A stretch of 64,000 nt of DNA, taken from contig CM027377.1 in assembly GCA_015680905.1 (NCBI GenBank), forward strand, positions 12,176,501 through 12,240,500, given 5' to 3'. Shown here one piece after another: positions 25,015-36,700 of this stretch. The stretch comes from Coptis chinensis. Its lineage: Eukaryota > Streptophyta > Magnoliopsida > Ranunculales > Ranunculaceae. The notes beneath the pieces are model-generated. The model was not told the origin of the DNA and made no database searches. It saw nothing but the letters and a program-made list of their open reading frames with translations. The translations under genes were made by a program, and so were the position numbers. Position 1 is the first letter of the stretch. The number at the start of each line of letters is the position of its first letter.

Positions 25015-25225
25015 ATATCTTCAATGTATAAAATCATAAATATCTTCGATATATTGCAATGTGGCAACGATATTGACTACTACTAAGCAACTTTCGATGA
25101 AAATATCATAAAGTCAAGAAATATCAATTATCAAATCACCGATAGTCGTCAATATTTCGATTTATTTAGCAATATATTGTCTTTTCTTGGATATGTGCCA
25201 ATGTATCGTGATATTTTGCCTACAA
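25015..25225. repeat. GATAT-rich stretch, possible MITE relic
   Basis: Many copies of GATAT, AATATC and ATATTGCAA-like words occur, resembling the interior of the hAT MITE at 12827-13159. I cannot see matching ends or a target duplication. Confidence 0.35.
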
Positions 25226-26256
25226 AGTTGTTATTGATGCGCAGTTCCCAGTTTGGGAGAGTGAAGACAATTTGTCTCATGTCTACAAGCCACAACAGAC
25301 CCAGAGTCTACGGTTACCCAAAACAAAAAAAAAGATCCCAGAGTTTACACAGTTCAAACCAATCTAAAGATTATGATCGAGAAGACAAAATAAATTCATG
25401 GGGACATCTTCTGCTAATTCCCCTTGAATGACACGACTTCACACAAAGGAAGAAAAACAATTACTTGTATACGAGAGAGAGAGAGAGAGTTAACTGCACC
25501 GAAAGCCAACACTTGAGCGAGGCAGGTATCTTTCTAATGGGTTAGCATCATTTCGATCAATCTCGCAGTTCACTATTTGTTCTTGTTCTGTATGCCACAG
25601 AGGGTGGTGGCCTTAGAAACTTCTGAAACAATCAACTCAGGATAGGTTACTGGAGTTCTACGTGAATACAAGCTCACTAAGTTTCTGGTTTTAAATGAAT
25701 TAAAGGGTTCTAAAAATTAGATAAGATGTTAGAAATAGGTTAGTCCTAAACGTATGCCATACACAGGGGAAGCATTGAAGCAATATCTTAGCTCATAAAA
25801 AATAAAGCCACAAACTAACAATTACCTAACTCAATAAGGTTACCAGGCATTTCAAAGTCTAATGTAATGTAAAGCTTCTATTGATATAAGACTAACCCCA
25901 TTAAAGAATGATCACACAAGGTACAAGAAGAATTAGGACATTCCAACTCAATGCATGAAGACGTCAGTTTTAGTTCAAGAAGTATTGATACCATGAAATA
26001 CTATGGAGATAGTCGTAGTAGAAAACGATACAAATGCAAGTGCATATATATTAACCTTACAAACATGGCATGTTTGGATTGCAGCATGATAATAAGTTAA
26101 TAACCTTGCTAAACTAAATGACAACAATGGCAATAATTAATATTAATAAAATCTACCAGACAAGAATTTCAGACATATTAAACGAAATGCAAAGCAAAAT
26201 AAATATAGAAGTATTATCTCCACACAATGCTAAACATGGCAAAAGATCCAGATTAC

Positions 26257-26313
26257 TTGACAAGGATTTCAGATGCGTTAAATGAAGCATACCTTGCAAT
26301 TGTGCACTATCTT
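26257..26313 (-). other. 57-bp exon-like cassette, unit 3 H1
   Basis: The same 57-bp block, with minus-strand TTTGCTTAG upstream and GTAATC downstream. Several substitutions relative to the H2 copy, but the length is conserved. Confidence 0.4.
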
Positions 26314-27293
26314 CTAAGCAAACAACAGAAAGTTTTGCAATCGTGACAACTTATGTTGAACAGTAGAAATAGGCAAGCAGAAAAGTTGTTCCAGCAACAG
26401 AAACAACGTGAGAAATGCAAGTACAAACAAAATAACAAAAGACTCCTTGAAAAAAACAAAAAAAGAACCAGAAACTCTTTCAAACCCTGTAAATGTCTCT
26501 TCTTACTCATGGGCGGTTAATGAGTCATTCGCTATTTAGGATCCAATTATTGATGGCTTCCAAGAGAAGTTGAAGGGTGGCAAGGAAGGTTTCTCTCTAC
26601 ACGAGTCATTTCAAACAAGGGTACCCTTTCAAGTCTGGTGATTCCCCTATATATCCTCCTTCTATATTCCACATAGAGAGGATTATCAGTAATCTCAGTA
26701 GAAAGAGATATACTCCGAATAGGCTACTGAAGTTTTACATGAATACAAGCTCACTAAGTTTCAGATTTTAAATGAATAAAGGGTTCTAAAGGTTACATAT
26801 GATGTTCAAATAGGCTGATCCTACACTTCTATACGTATGCACATACACAGATCCAGTAATACATTAGCTCATAATAGATAAGCTGGGCATAAGAACAATT
26901 TCATAAACTGTTTACCAGGCTGCTCAGAGTCTAATATAACCGACAACTTCAATTAGTAACAACCAAAACCCATAAAAGAATGATCACATGATGTAAAATT
27001 CAACCAAAGGCATTACAACACAGTGCATGGAGACGTCAGGTTTAGTTCTAGAAGTATTGATACCATGAAATACTATCAATATAACACCCGTACACAAAGC
27101 GACCATCAATACAAGTGTAAGTTTATATATTAGTCTTAGAGAAATAGCATGTTCAAACTGCAGCATGATAGGAAGTGAATAACCTTCCTGGATTAAATGC
27201 TGACGATTGCAATACTTGATACTAACAAAACCCACCTTGAAAGAATTTCAGACATGTTAACGCGATTTAAACATGACAAAATAGTGAGATTAC

Positions 27294-27350
27294 CTGGCGA
27301 GGACTTCAGACATGTTAAATGAAACTTATCTTGCAAATATGCACTACCTT
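27294..27350 (-). other. 57-bp exon-like cassette, unit 3 H2
   Basis: Minus-strand TTTGCTTAG and GTAATCTC flank the block; the open frame reads GSAYLQDKFHLTCLKSSP. Confidence 0.4.
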
Positions 27351-27899
27351 CTAAGCAAACAGAATTGTTCAAGCAACAAAAACAACAAGCAAAAATAGAA
27401 TTGAAAGAAAATGTAAGTACTTCACCTCTGATGCAAAATATCATGTGGCAATCATTTAACAACTCAATGATGGTTCTTCTCTAATGAACTTCCAGTATGC
27501 TTTGTGGTTTACGACCACTTGAAGTTGTCTAGTCACCTTACTTCACTGATGGACCACTTGAAGTTGCCTGTAAACCTGCAGGGATAATTAGGATTGGAGT
27601 TATTGAATTCTGGCAGTTACAATATATTTACGTACACCTGCCATGAGCAATTTATTCATTTACTAACCAATATCATTCAAACCTATTTAAGGTTGGACCT
27701 ACAATATAAACTACGAGAAGCTTTCCTCTCATCCCTAGATAATTTTCCCCAACCCACGAGTCTTCCTGTTTTTTTACTCGCCAAAGAACAGAGAACCTGG
27801 TCCATCCACCATCTTCTCTCCCCCTTCCCAATAGGTCACCCTCTCACCAGAATAAGGGAACCTCAGCAGCACCAGTTAGTGCTATTTGTGGTTGTTCTT

Positions 27900-28878
27900 G
27901 TACAGCAACTACAACTCTCATCTCACTCACATCTTCTTACAGATGCCACAGATCGATTGAACTAGGCACCACTTCAATGTTCGCTGAGTCCTATTGCTCA
28001 GTTCTCATTCATCTTCAAGGGCAGCATTGTCTAATTGTTGCTTATCCCTGTTCACCACAGCACCATCTATTTCTGTTCAGCCATTCGACCTAATTCCCAT
28101 AATAATCATATAAAATGCTCTGCAAGACATTTTCAGAAGCAAAGATTGACATTAGGAAAAAATACTCACTTTCAAAAAAAATTAAAATTAAAATTCATCA
28201 GAAAATGATCAAAAGAAAGAAATGGAAAATAAGAACTGTTTTTGGTTCATCGCTGAACAAAATTTAAAAAGCTTCAGAATAGCTTTTGTCAATTAAATAT
28301 AGAGAACTGCTACCGTTCTACCCCTTTTAAGGGTAGAAACCTAGTGCCCCACTAACGGACAAACTAAGCAACTGGATAATGCTGATACCGATTAACCTTC
28401 TTTCTCTCCTCTCTCCAACCTCTATTGCCTCTACTGAAAAAAATTCAAATGAGAAACTCTCTTTCTCCCAGCTATTTCCCAGATCTTGGCATGAACCATC
28501 ACCAGATCCACGCGTGATGGATTGATCACAGATGTAAATATCATTTCCAATCATCCATTTTGTTGTTTCATCGAGATTTAAACGGATCCATTCTTTCTGG
28601 TTTTGAGCAAATAAAAGAATCAAGCCAAAAAAAAAAGTTTGATTGTTCATGTTCCATTTTACCTAAATCAAGTCTAGAAACCCAAAATCAAATTCAATTA
28701 AAATGAAATCTTGGTTGAAACATTAGATTAACTTATTCTAAGGTTCAATTATTGATGTATGAACTCTAACCCAAGTTAGGTAAGGGAGACACTAGGAACA
28801 AAGCTTTCATCTATGTTTCACGTTAGCTTTCTCTAGTCTCTAGTTTCTCGCCGTCAATTTCTCCAGATGTTAAGAACA
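27900..28878 (-). other. J module of unit 3, exon-like on minus strand
   Basis: The longest J-type frame is 107 codons (28650 to 28327). It starts MNNQTFFFGLILLFAQ and continues through EWIRLNLDETTKWMIGNDI. A T-rich stretch ending CAAAACCAG could instead be an intron end, with the exon beginning at AAAGAATGG. I do not recognise the protein. Confidence 0.35.
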
Positions 28879-29220
28879 CTAGCAAACTGACACGTGGCTA
28901 CGCCACGTGAGCGGGCAGTTTTTTTGGGCAGTGGTAATGCTGTAATTGTTCACAAAAAATGAGGGCAATGTTTCAATTTCAAAAGAGGAGTCCACGTGTC
29001 AGCTTTTGGACAGTGGCAATATTGCAAATATTTGCAAAACTGAGGATAATGTGCTAAATCAAGGGGAACGTCTAAATTTTACCGGTCAAATTCTTACCCT
29101 TCCATAACATATCTTATTTACGATTTACCTTTTAATAATAATTGTAATAACCAAATATGTTCAGGGGTATAAGAGGAAAATATCACTGTTCACGAGACAG
29201 TTTTCTTTAAAGTAGTTAGA
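28879..29220. mobile_element. 342-bp insertion of unknown class with CACGTG hairpin
   Basis: Compared with 7155-7180 in unit 1, this stretch is an insertion between AAGAACA and TGTGATG. Its left end reads CTAGCAAACTGACACGTGG and contains the palindrome CACGTGGCTACGCCACGTG; an inverted CCACGTGTCAG lies near 28990. The right end, AAAGTAGTTAG, is weakly inverse to the left end. The hairpin near one end and insertion between A and T suggest a Helitron-like element, but the TC and CTRR ends are not seen, so the class is open. Confidence 0.5.
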
Positions 29221-29459
29221 TGTGATGCCTTCTTCTCCTCTTGATTTCATGTTTTTCCACTTTTAGATTAGGCGGTTGAGGTGCTAAGATACCTTTAAAT
29301 ATTTAAACAAAACTTGTACAAAAAAGGACATTAACCAGCATTTTCACAAAGACATTTATTAGTTAACTATCTATTGTAGTAAAATGAAAACTTTTGGGAT
29401 TAAAAAAAAAGTTTTGAAAAAGGTTTTAAATAGTAAAACAAGTTTTGTACAAGTAGTAA

Positions 29460-29660
29460 AAAAAAATGTCCCGTCTTTCACAGATAAAAACAAAACAGAC
29501 ATTTGTCGATTTTAAGAATGAAAAAAGGAAAAATAAGTCACCGTCTTTTGCAAATAAGAAAAAATCAGAGACATTTGTCATTACCAGCGTTCCCATAAAG
29601 ACATTTGTCAATTTTAAGAGTGAAATAGTAAAAAATAAACCAACAGAGAAAGGATCCAAA
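29460..29660. repeat. ~97-bp minisatellite, copy in unit 4
   Basis: A shortened block: one full core (CATTTGTCATTACCAGCG near 29572) and one partial unit. The flanking sequence matches the ends of the other minisatellite blocks. Confidence 0.75.
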
Positions 29661-30065
29661 CACAAACAAAAGTTAATCACAAAACAACTTTGAAAATGTT
29701 TTATCTTGTTGATTTGTACTACTTTTTCTTATGCAAACAAAGACATTAATTGAGAAGGGAAATGTGAATCATCCACAGACATTTGTAAACAGGTTTTATA
29801 ATCCTAAAACAGTGAAGAAGAAAAATATACACTTTCATAAATAACAGAAATTGAAAAATATATTTATAAATCAAATGTCATTACCAGCGTTCCCAAATAG
29901 ACATTTGTCAATTTTAAAAAGCAAAGATTCTTAATTTCCTATTTTCTACAAAATAAATGTAATACCTTTTCAAATACAATTGTTTTTTATCATGGAGCAT
30001 GTGAATCATAGTCTAGTTACGTGTCAATTGCTGGTGGTTTGAATGAGCTAAAAGGAAGGAACTAA

Positions 30066-30807
30066 GGGCATCACCAATGCAGGCCTTTAAAACCCAGGGC
30101 CACGTCAGCTTTTTGGAGGGCAATAAGGAGGAGCTAAAACTCCATATTGATGGGTGTTCCAACTGCAAAAATAACTGCTTCTTTATAACAAGTTAAATAA
30201 GACAAAAAATCTAAAAGTGAAGTCATGTGCAAAGTTTCTCTTAAAGGTTTCAGGCTTTGGGTCCTTTATAAGGGCATCACCAATAGGGCCTGGATACGGG
30301 CCATTTTCTTCAAATTTAACGGACCTAAAAAAAACAGCTTATGTCGCAACCCCTAAATGGGTCTCCATATTTATCACCCTTGATAATTGTCCTCATTCTT
30401 ACAGAGGTTTTAAAGGACCCGAAGCCCAAACCTTTAATAGAAACTGTGCGCATGACTTTACTTACATCAGCATGTGACTTCACTTATGTTTTTTCTTGTC
30501 TAATTTCACGTGTTATAAAGGAGGGGTTATCTTTTCCGTTGGAATAGCCATTAATATAGAGTTTTCACTACTTTTTATTCCCCTAAAACTGACGTGGCCC
30601 CCCAAAACTGACGTGGCCCTCCAAAAAGATGACGTGGCCCTCCAAAAAGATGACGTGGCCTTGGGTTTTAAAGCTCTACATTGCCTCCATAGAAATGAAG
30701 ACATATATCCAATTGATAAAATTGGAGGCCCATTTAGGGGCCGCATTTTCTTAAGGTCCGTTAAATTTGAAGATAAAGGCCCGTAAATAGGCCCATTGGT
30801 GCTGCCC
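30066..30807. mobile_element. Composite Tourist-like (PIF/Harbinger) element
   Basis: The outer ends GGGCATCACCAATG and CATTGGTGCTGCCC are inverted, flanked by TAA (30063-30065 and 30808-30810). A second left end begins at 30272 after another TAA and matches the right end over nearly 60 bp (GGGCC, then CTTCAAATTTAACGGACC). The outer left end instead pairs with an internal block near 30655-30705 (CCTTGGGTTTTAAAG). Two related elements are therefore interleaved. A short tandem repeat of GACGTGGCCCTCCAAAAAGA lies at about 30590-30660. No transposase is present. Confidence 0.82.
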
Positions 30808-31837
30808 TAAAGACAACAATTTGCTGTGTGTTAGTTAACGAGAATTGATCTGGCGTATCTATAAGAAACATTTATAAGTAATACTAGGTAATTATGCAGA
30901 ACTAATTTTTCAACTTAAGTTGCTAAATAACTGAGAAAACAATATAGATATTTAAACCAACAAACAAAGTTAGACAAATAATAACTATTACGCCATTACA
31001 GTTAACTTAAAACTAATGCACAAAAAATATGCAACAAATCTAATCTATATACAAAAATTATAAGGTTTCTTAATCTAGTCTAGCAGAACACATATAGCAA
31101 AAATCCGCAAAAATTTCATATTGGGGTTTATTGGTGTCTGAATCAGAAAAATAATACTAGGCTTTTCCAATGCTTGTTTGAAATCTGAAACAGTTTATAC
31201 AAGGAAAGAAACAGAGAGATAACATACCAATTCCTTCTTCCTCAAAGTGATGCATCAAGTCCTTAATATCTCTGTGACTCTTCTTTTAGCTTAAAGTTTT
31301 GCTTTTGTGATAGGGAGGGAAAGAAAAAGACCAAGTGGTACTTAACAGGATTAACCAGCATTTTCAGTTGGTTAAGTATTGTAGAATAAAAACCTTTAGA
31401 AAAAGAAACAAGGTTAATAGAAATTTTATAAATAAGAGCTTTTATAGTGACAATGTGACACCATTATGAATGGGGTAAATATAACAGCAAACTTACAAAC
31501 CAAATGTCATTATCCAGCATTCCCAATATGACATTTATAACTCTACTAGAAAAGGACAAGTTTCAAACAATTAGAAAACAAAAACTGGTTTTGCAAAAGT
31601 GTTTTGTAATCGTAAATATAAAAGATAGCACCTTTATACAACAAAATGTCATTACCCGCGTTCCCAATAGACATTTGCCAATTTGATAATAACGAAAAAA
31701 AAACAATAGGAAATTACCTAAGCAAATAATAATAGGTTTCGAATTAGGGTTTATGAACAAATAAAATTAAAAAACAGAGAGAGTGAGAGCAAACCAACGA
31801 AATTTGACACTTGGGAGAAGAAACAGAGGGAAAGAGG

Positions 31838-31845
31838 TATTTATA
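31838..31845 (-). promoter_or_regulatory. TATA box-like core promoter, unit 4
   Basis: Minus-strand CTATAAATACCTCTTTCC is followed by TGTTTCTTCTCCC about 25-30 bases on and then by CACTCTCTCTG and AAACCCTAATTC. This is the best-preserved copy of the leader module. Confidence 0.45.
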
Positions 31846-32099
31846 GAATTAGTCTACTTTCTAAAAACATACAAAAGGCGGTGAAACTTAAGCCGGACGG
31901 ATTATGAGCTGGGCCAATTAAAAGCTTAGGCCAATAAAGCCCATTGGGCCGTGACAGGGTTAGATTGAGCAAACTAGGATAAAGCCCATTGGGAGGAGTG
32001 GAGATGGAGACAGGCTGGCCTACAAGATTAAAGAGCAAAACTCTTGCCAAATATATTAAAAAAAGTTGGTTTTGTCTACCATAACTTACTTCTCCCAAA

Positions 32100-32540
32100 T
32101 GTTTTTGGGGTTTAAATATCTTTTGGGGGTTGAAATATCTCCACAGTCGTGATATTTTGCAATACTATGCATTTACGAATTTACCTACAATTTTGATACT
32201 GATGTGCAGTTCCCATTTTGTAGCTCACTCCTGAAGTCATGTCTAGCTACAACAAGTCATTCCTGAAAGTTTACGCACAGATCAAGGTGTTTGCTAGGCA
32301 CTTTTTGCTTAAACATCAGGAGTCAAGTCACCTATTTCCCTGTCCAGTAAAATACAAAAAAACTACTACTAGGAAAAAAACTCATCATTATTATTATTTA
32401 GTCATTTTCCTAAAGTAAGCATACCGTTCAAAACAAGGGTGCCAACAGCCAAAGTCCAGTTTAGGAATATAGCATTCAGCAAGACTCGGCCAGGTCTAAC
32501 CGTCAAGAATCCAACTGGTCATCATCTTCTCCAAGATCTT
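32100..32540. other. Array block upstream of PPR relic, unit 4
   Basis: The first part resembles 9780-9900; from about 32275 it jumps to the sequence found at 44685 in unit 5, so most of the PPR 3'-flank block is deleted. No gene is seen. Confidence 0.45.
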
Positions 32541-32544
32541 GCAT

Positions 32545-32975
32545 GTATACCATCTGTTAGTGTGTTCCCTCCCTCACCCACTATAACTCACAAATGCAAC
32601 TTGGTGTCTTCTCTACCCCTGTCCGTCATTTTCCTTATTCTCTTTGCATCATTTTGTTTCCCATCAGCTGCATACATGTTGTACTGTATAACATAGGCTC
32701 CACTATGATTCTAACTGAAAGAGCCTCTAAGCTGCAACACCTGCCAACCATGTTTTTGGGTGATCACAGCAGGAAGCCAGAATTGCTCTCCTAGCAATTG
32801 CTATTTCAGAAGTGCTACACGAATATGGCATTCTTTGCATGACTTCTTTTGCCTCTTCAAATAACTCAGCTCGGCTAAGAAAATCTGCCGAGCATCCCTA
32901 ATTTTCATTCTTCGGTTGAACACCAATATAGTAACCATGCTATTTAATATTTTGCGGACCTTCAAGAGGCATGCC
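32545..32975 (-). pseudogene. Degenerate PPR C-terminal duplicate, unit 4
   Basis: Equivalent to 11985-12400 and 44940-45395. The minus strand shows the C-terminal E-type pattern and the preceding repeat with many frame breaks, on the same strand as the main PPR relic and immediately downstream of it. Confidence 0.65.
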
Positions 32976-33105
32976 TGAATACCTAATAAAAATTCAATAT
33001 AGCAATAGCCTATCTAAAGCAAGTATATCGTCCAAGAACCAGGGATGCCAACAGCCATCCAGTTTAGGTAAATAGCACACAACAAATGTTGGGCAAATTT
33101 AACCC

Positions 33106-33745
33106 TCAAGAATCCAACAACGTGTTCATCTTCTCCAAGACTTGGTATATGTCTTCCATCTGCGGGTGTGTTTCCTCACCCGCTATAAACTCGTGAACTA
33201 AACCATTGAGGTCAATTGAGCTGCAACCTGGTGTCTTCTCCACCCCTCTATCCTTCATAATTTTCCTTATTCTCTTTGCATTGTCATATCTCCCATCAGC
33301 TGCGTACATGTTAGACAGTAGAACATAGGCACCACTATGACGTTCTAACTCAAATAGCCTCTCAGCTGCAACACCTGCCAATCGTGTTTTTCGTTGATCA
33401 CAGCAAGAAGCGAGGATTGCTCAAGCAACTGCTTCTTCCGACGAGCTATTCTTTGCATGACACCTTTTGCCTCTTCAAATAACCCAGCTCGGCTAAGAAA
33501 GTCTACCCTGCATCCATAATGTTCACTTTTTGGTTGAATACCATATACAGTAGTCATTCTATTGAATATTTGTAGACCTTTGAGAGGCATACCCAAATAG
33601 CTGCAAGCAGTAATAACAGAGATGAAAGTAATATCATTAGGCTGAAAGGCATACCCAAATAGCTGCAAGCAGTAATAACAGCGATGAAAGTAATATCATT
33701 AGGCTCAAAACCAGCTTTATCTGTTCTGTTACATAGCTTAATGCT
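33106..33745 (-). pseudogene. PLS-class PPR pseudogene, unit 4 copy
   Basis: The C-terminal part reads GVEKTPGCSSIDLNGLVHEF and ends MNTLLDS (33106), as in the unit 5 gene. Going upstream, loss of three bases near 33420 creates a stop, the frame shifts between the 33106-33381 and 33345-33668 segments, and a 62-bp tandem duplication (33585-33708) breaks the frame again. PPR similarity stops near 33745 where mitochondrial sequence follows. It keeps roughly the last 200 codons. Confidence 0.88.
33585..33708. repeat. 62-bp tandem duplication inside PPR relic
   Basis: The segment from AGGCATACCCAAATAGCTGC to TCATTAGGCT occurs twice, starting at 33585 and 33647. Sixty-two is not a multiple of three, so it shifts the reading frame. 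Units 2 and 5 have one copy. Confidence 0.9.
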
Positions 33746-33749
33746 TGAT

Positions 33750-36700
33750 TCAAAGTAATTGAGACCATGACCTGAAAATATCTTATTGTCCGGATCTAGG
33801 GCAAATCGATTGTACGATGGTCAGAGTTTCCCGGATGAATCCTGAGAGCCTTCACTGTGGATCATTTCCAACATACAGGTGTAAGCCTGTAACTCAAAAA
33901 AGAGTGCAGGAAAACAAGACCTTACGGTCTCTCGAAGGGCACCGACTTTTCCTTGAAAGTAAGTCACTGTTTTATTCATCCTACGATATGTGGGTAAAGA
34001 CTTCCAGGCTGGATTCCAAGTCATCCCTAGGTTAAGGGGAATCCTTGAAATCCAGGGGTGTAGCGCTTGAAGAGTGACAATACAATGTTTCATACTGTAT
34101 ACGAACTCAGTAGCACAATCCAGATCATCGATGGGATCGCTGATTCATTGGAATGTAGACCGGGAAACCGGTTTTGCTAGTTCAATCACTTTAGACAATG
34201 TAAACAATGATAGGTAAATTTGTACTGAAGCATCAGCTTTATCATCTTTCCGGCGAATCGTCTGTCGATGAAATGCAGGGATGATACGTGGAAACCCTGA
34301 TCTTGTTAAGGAAACAGGTACTGGAAGTAAGAAAGGAGCCGCCTTGTATCCTGCATATGCATGCTGAAGACAAGCAGAGCATTGTTTCAGATACATAGCA
34401 AGGAACAAAGAGGTCGGATTTCTTCCCAAGTAACCATGCTTGTTTTGAGAACAGGTAAACAGCGATACACCGCTCCTTGGTTAAACCATCAAAGAGGATG
34501 AGGGAGACTTCGTTCAAAAAACCCCTCGTCACTCAAGAATCTTCTAAAATTCTCTGCCCTTTGATGGCCAATAACCTAAGACACTTGTCGAACAACTGCT
34601 TATTCAAAATATTTTGACCTTTTGTCGTGGGAGCGTTTCAACCATACCCCGCTCCGGCGACTTACAGGTCACAGGTGACCCTATCCCCGCAAACAGTTGT
34701 TCAAAAGATGCCCCAGAAGGGCCACCAAACCTCACCTACAGGACCGGGATCTTGTCCAACCCTGGGAAGGCACTTGGTTGGAACACAAGACATCTAGCCC
34801 CGAGCTAACCTTGCTTGCAGATCGATATTCGGTAATAACCGACATATACTGACCATCACAGTCAGAATCGCTGGCAACGCTGAGTGGAAGTCCTGGCAAC
34901 AGGCAAACTTAATTATTCAACTAACCTGCGCTCAGAACCAGGAGGTTTCCAAGCCATCAGGGTGGTTAACCCAACCTGAAGACATCCTTGGCCTTATAGT
35001 GTGATAAGTGGTAAATTCAAGAAAGAACCTGTTATGGTAAATTTGGATGGTGCGCCGGTAAAGAACCAGAGGTGGTCCACTCCACACACAGCTAGCTAGT
35101 GGCACAATATCATGGAATGACAGCAAAGGAAAGGAACTGGACCCAGCCACACACCTGGGAGGATAACCAATAATGAGCAAATACTAGCCAAAGATTGACC
35201 AACCACGCCTAACATGCCAATGAATGATGGAAACCAGCATGCTAGCCGAGATTGACTGCTGACAGATAGATATGCACCACTCACCACTTTATTTATTGCA
35301 TCCACATCCGTCATCGCCGCCCTTCCCTGCTAGTGTAAGCCATCACACCACACCCAATGTAAGGAGCTATAACCCCTTGCTGAACGGTATGAATCGACTT
35401 TCCCACCACTAGACATTTACTCATTAGTCGGCATCCACCTCTGCTTGGGGATGGTATGAGGTTCTCCGCTAACCCCACCAATACAAACATAGAGCTAAGG
35501 TACTCTTTACTATACAGAATATCGACCTCAGCCCGTTACATTGATTTATCAATTAAACATTTATAAGGTCGAAATGCGATCTAGTAAAGCTATTATATGA
35601 GACGAGAAGTTGGTTGTTTCATCTCACGAGTACCGGCTGGGTCTAGAGCTATCATACATCAACTCCATGGTGACACATGAGCATTGGTCGTTGTTGCTTG
35701 CTCCCTCGCTTGTCCCATTGAAGTCCTAATTGAATTATTGAACTCGAACTCCTGACGAAACCTAACAAAAGAAATGTCAAGCCATCGCAGCAATTCTCTC
35801 TTGTTAATCCATTCACATCCAGAAGTAAGCATGCAAAAGTAAGTTCCTTTTGCGGGAGGGGAAGAGGCAAGTTTGCCCGAGACGACTTTTTCACCATCCA
35901 ATCCTGGGTATAACAATGCTCGTGCAGTAATGCAATCTCTTCCATCAGACTACGGACCAGAGAAAGAAACTTCAAATTCGTCTTATTTTTATTTGACTCC
36001 TTTCTCTTCTCCAGCTACTGAACCCCGAACCTAATTGATGTGTGGTGCGGGGTGGACGGAGCGAGCTTCAAAAGCTGGACCAGCAATCCAATTAACCTAA
36101 TCCTAATCAATGGGAACTTCAAGGATAGTCTTTTTCGATGCGCCCAACCTAAAAAGCATTGATTGGTCGACCCGGAGAGGAACTGAAATGCTACGTTGCT
36201 TTATTCCCCTCTATCTATCTTTGAAGCCCCGGGAGCTTTATCCTCGACTTCCACTACTGCCCGTTTGATTTCTGGCTTTCCTCCCCGGAACAAGAGGCAG
36301 AAATCAATGGATTTAAAGTTGGATTCGAAGGTCCCCTCAGAAAGAACTTCTATTTCAAGATCCATATCTCTTTAGTTATGCAAAAAGCCAAAATAAAGTT
36401 CTGCACCGGCAATCACTCTGGGTATGAATCTGATCACTCACATCTCTCTCCGGGGAAAGCTGAAACTCACTAGGAAGAGCATTCTCAATAATCTTATCTT
36501 CTATTTTCTGGATTAACATCCATTGGTTGATGCCGATTAGTTGTATTCACATCCCACAGTTGACGTTGACTCACCCCTGCCTATGGAAGGAATCCCTAGA
36601 GAAGCATATCCATAGCATCTCTGTTGATTCGGGCCGGATAAAATACTGCCAACAGGTGGGATATAGAAGGCACGTCTTCTCCTTCTGAACATTCCCTACA

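Larger units (their letters stand above)
25610..27460 (-). repeat. H1, H2 and I modules of unit 3
   Basis: H1 starts near 25610, H2 near 26690 and the I block near 27420. On the minus strand the I block and the H2 cassette have compatible open phases (LLNDCHMIFCIRG followed by EGSAYLQDKFHLTCLKS if spliced). Further AG/GT-bounded blocks lie near 26984-27200. The product is unknown. Confidence 0.5.
17501..29270. repeat. Array unit 3 (no PPR, LINE insertion)
   Basis: The modules are: landmark 17501, minisatellite 17740-18010, TACGCC block begun at 18360 but split by the LINE and resuming at 23307, block 23760-24430, leader 24690-24912, a GATAT-rich stretch 25015-25225, H1 from 25610, H2 from 26690, I at 27420 and J at 27600-28878. 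Without the LINE the unit would be close in length to unit 1. Confidence 0.75.

Noticed and set aside
34932..35314. Two overlapping minus-strand frames in the mitochondrial block as genes
   Set aside because: I do not recognise either peptide, and open frames of this length are common in GC-balanced mitochondrial intergenic DNA.
35652..35975. 107-codon minus-strand frame as a mitochondrial gene
   Set aside because: An 85-codon frame overlaps it in another phase on the same strand and neither resembles a known mitochondrial protein.
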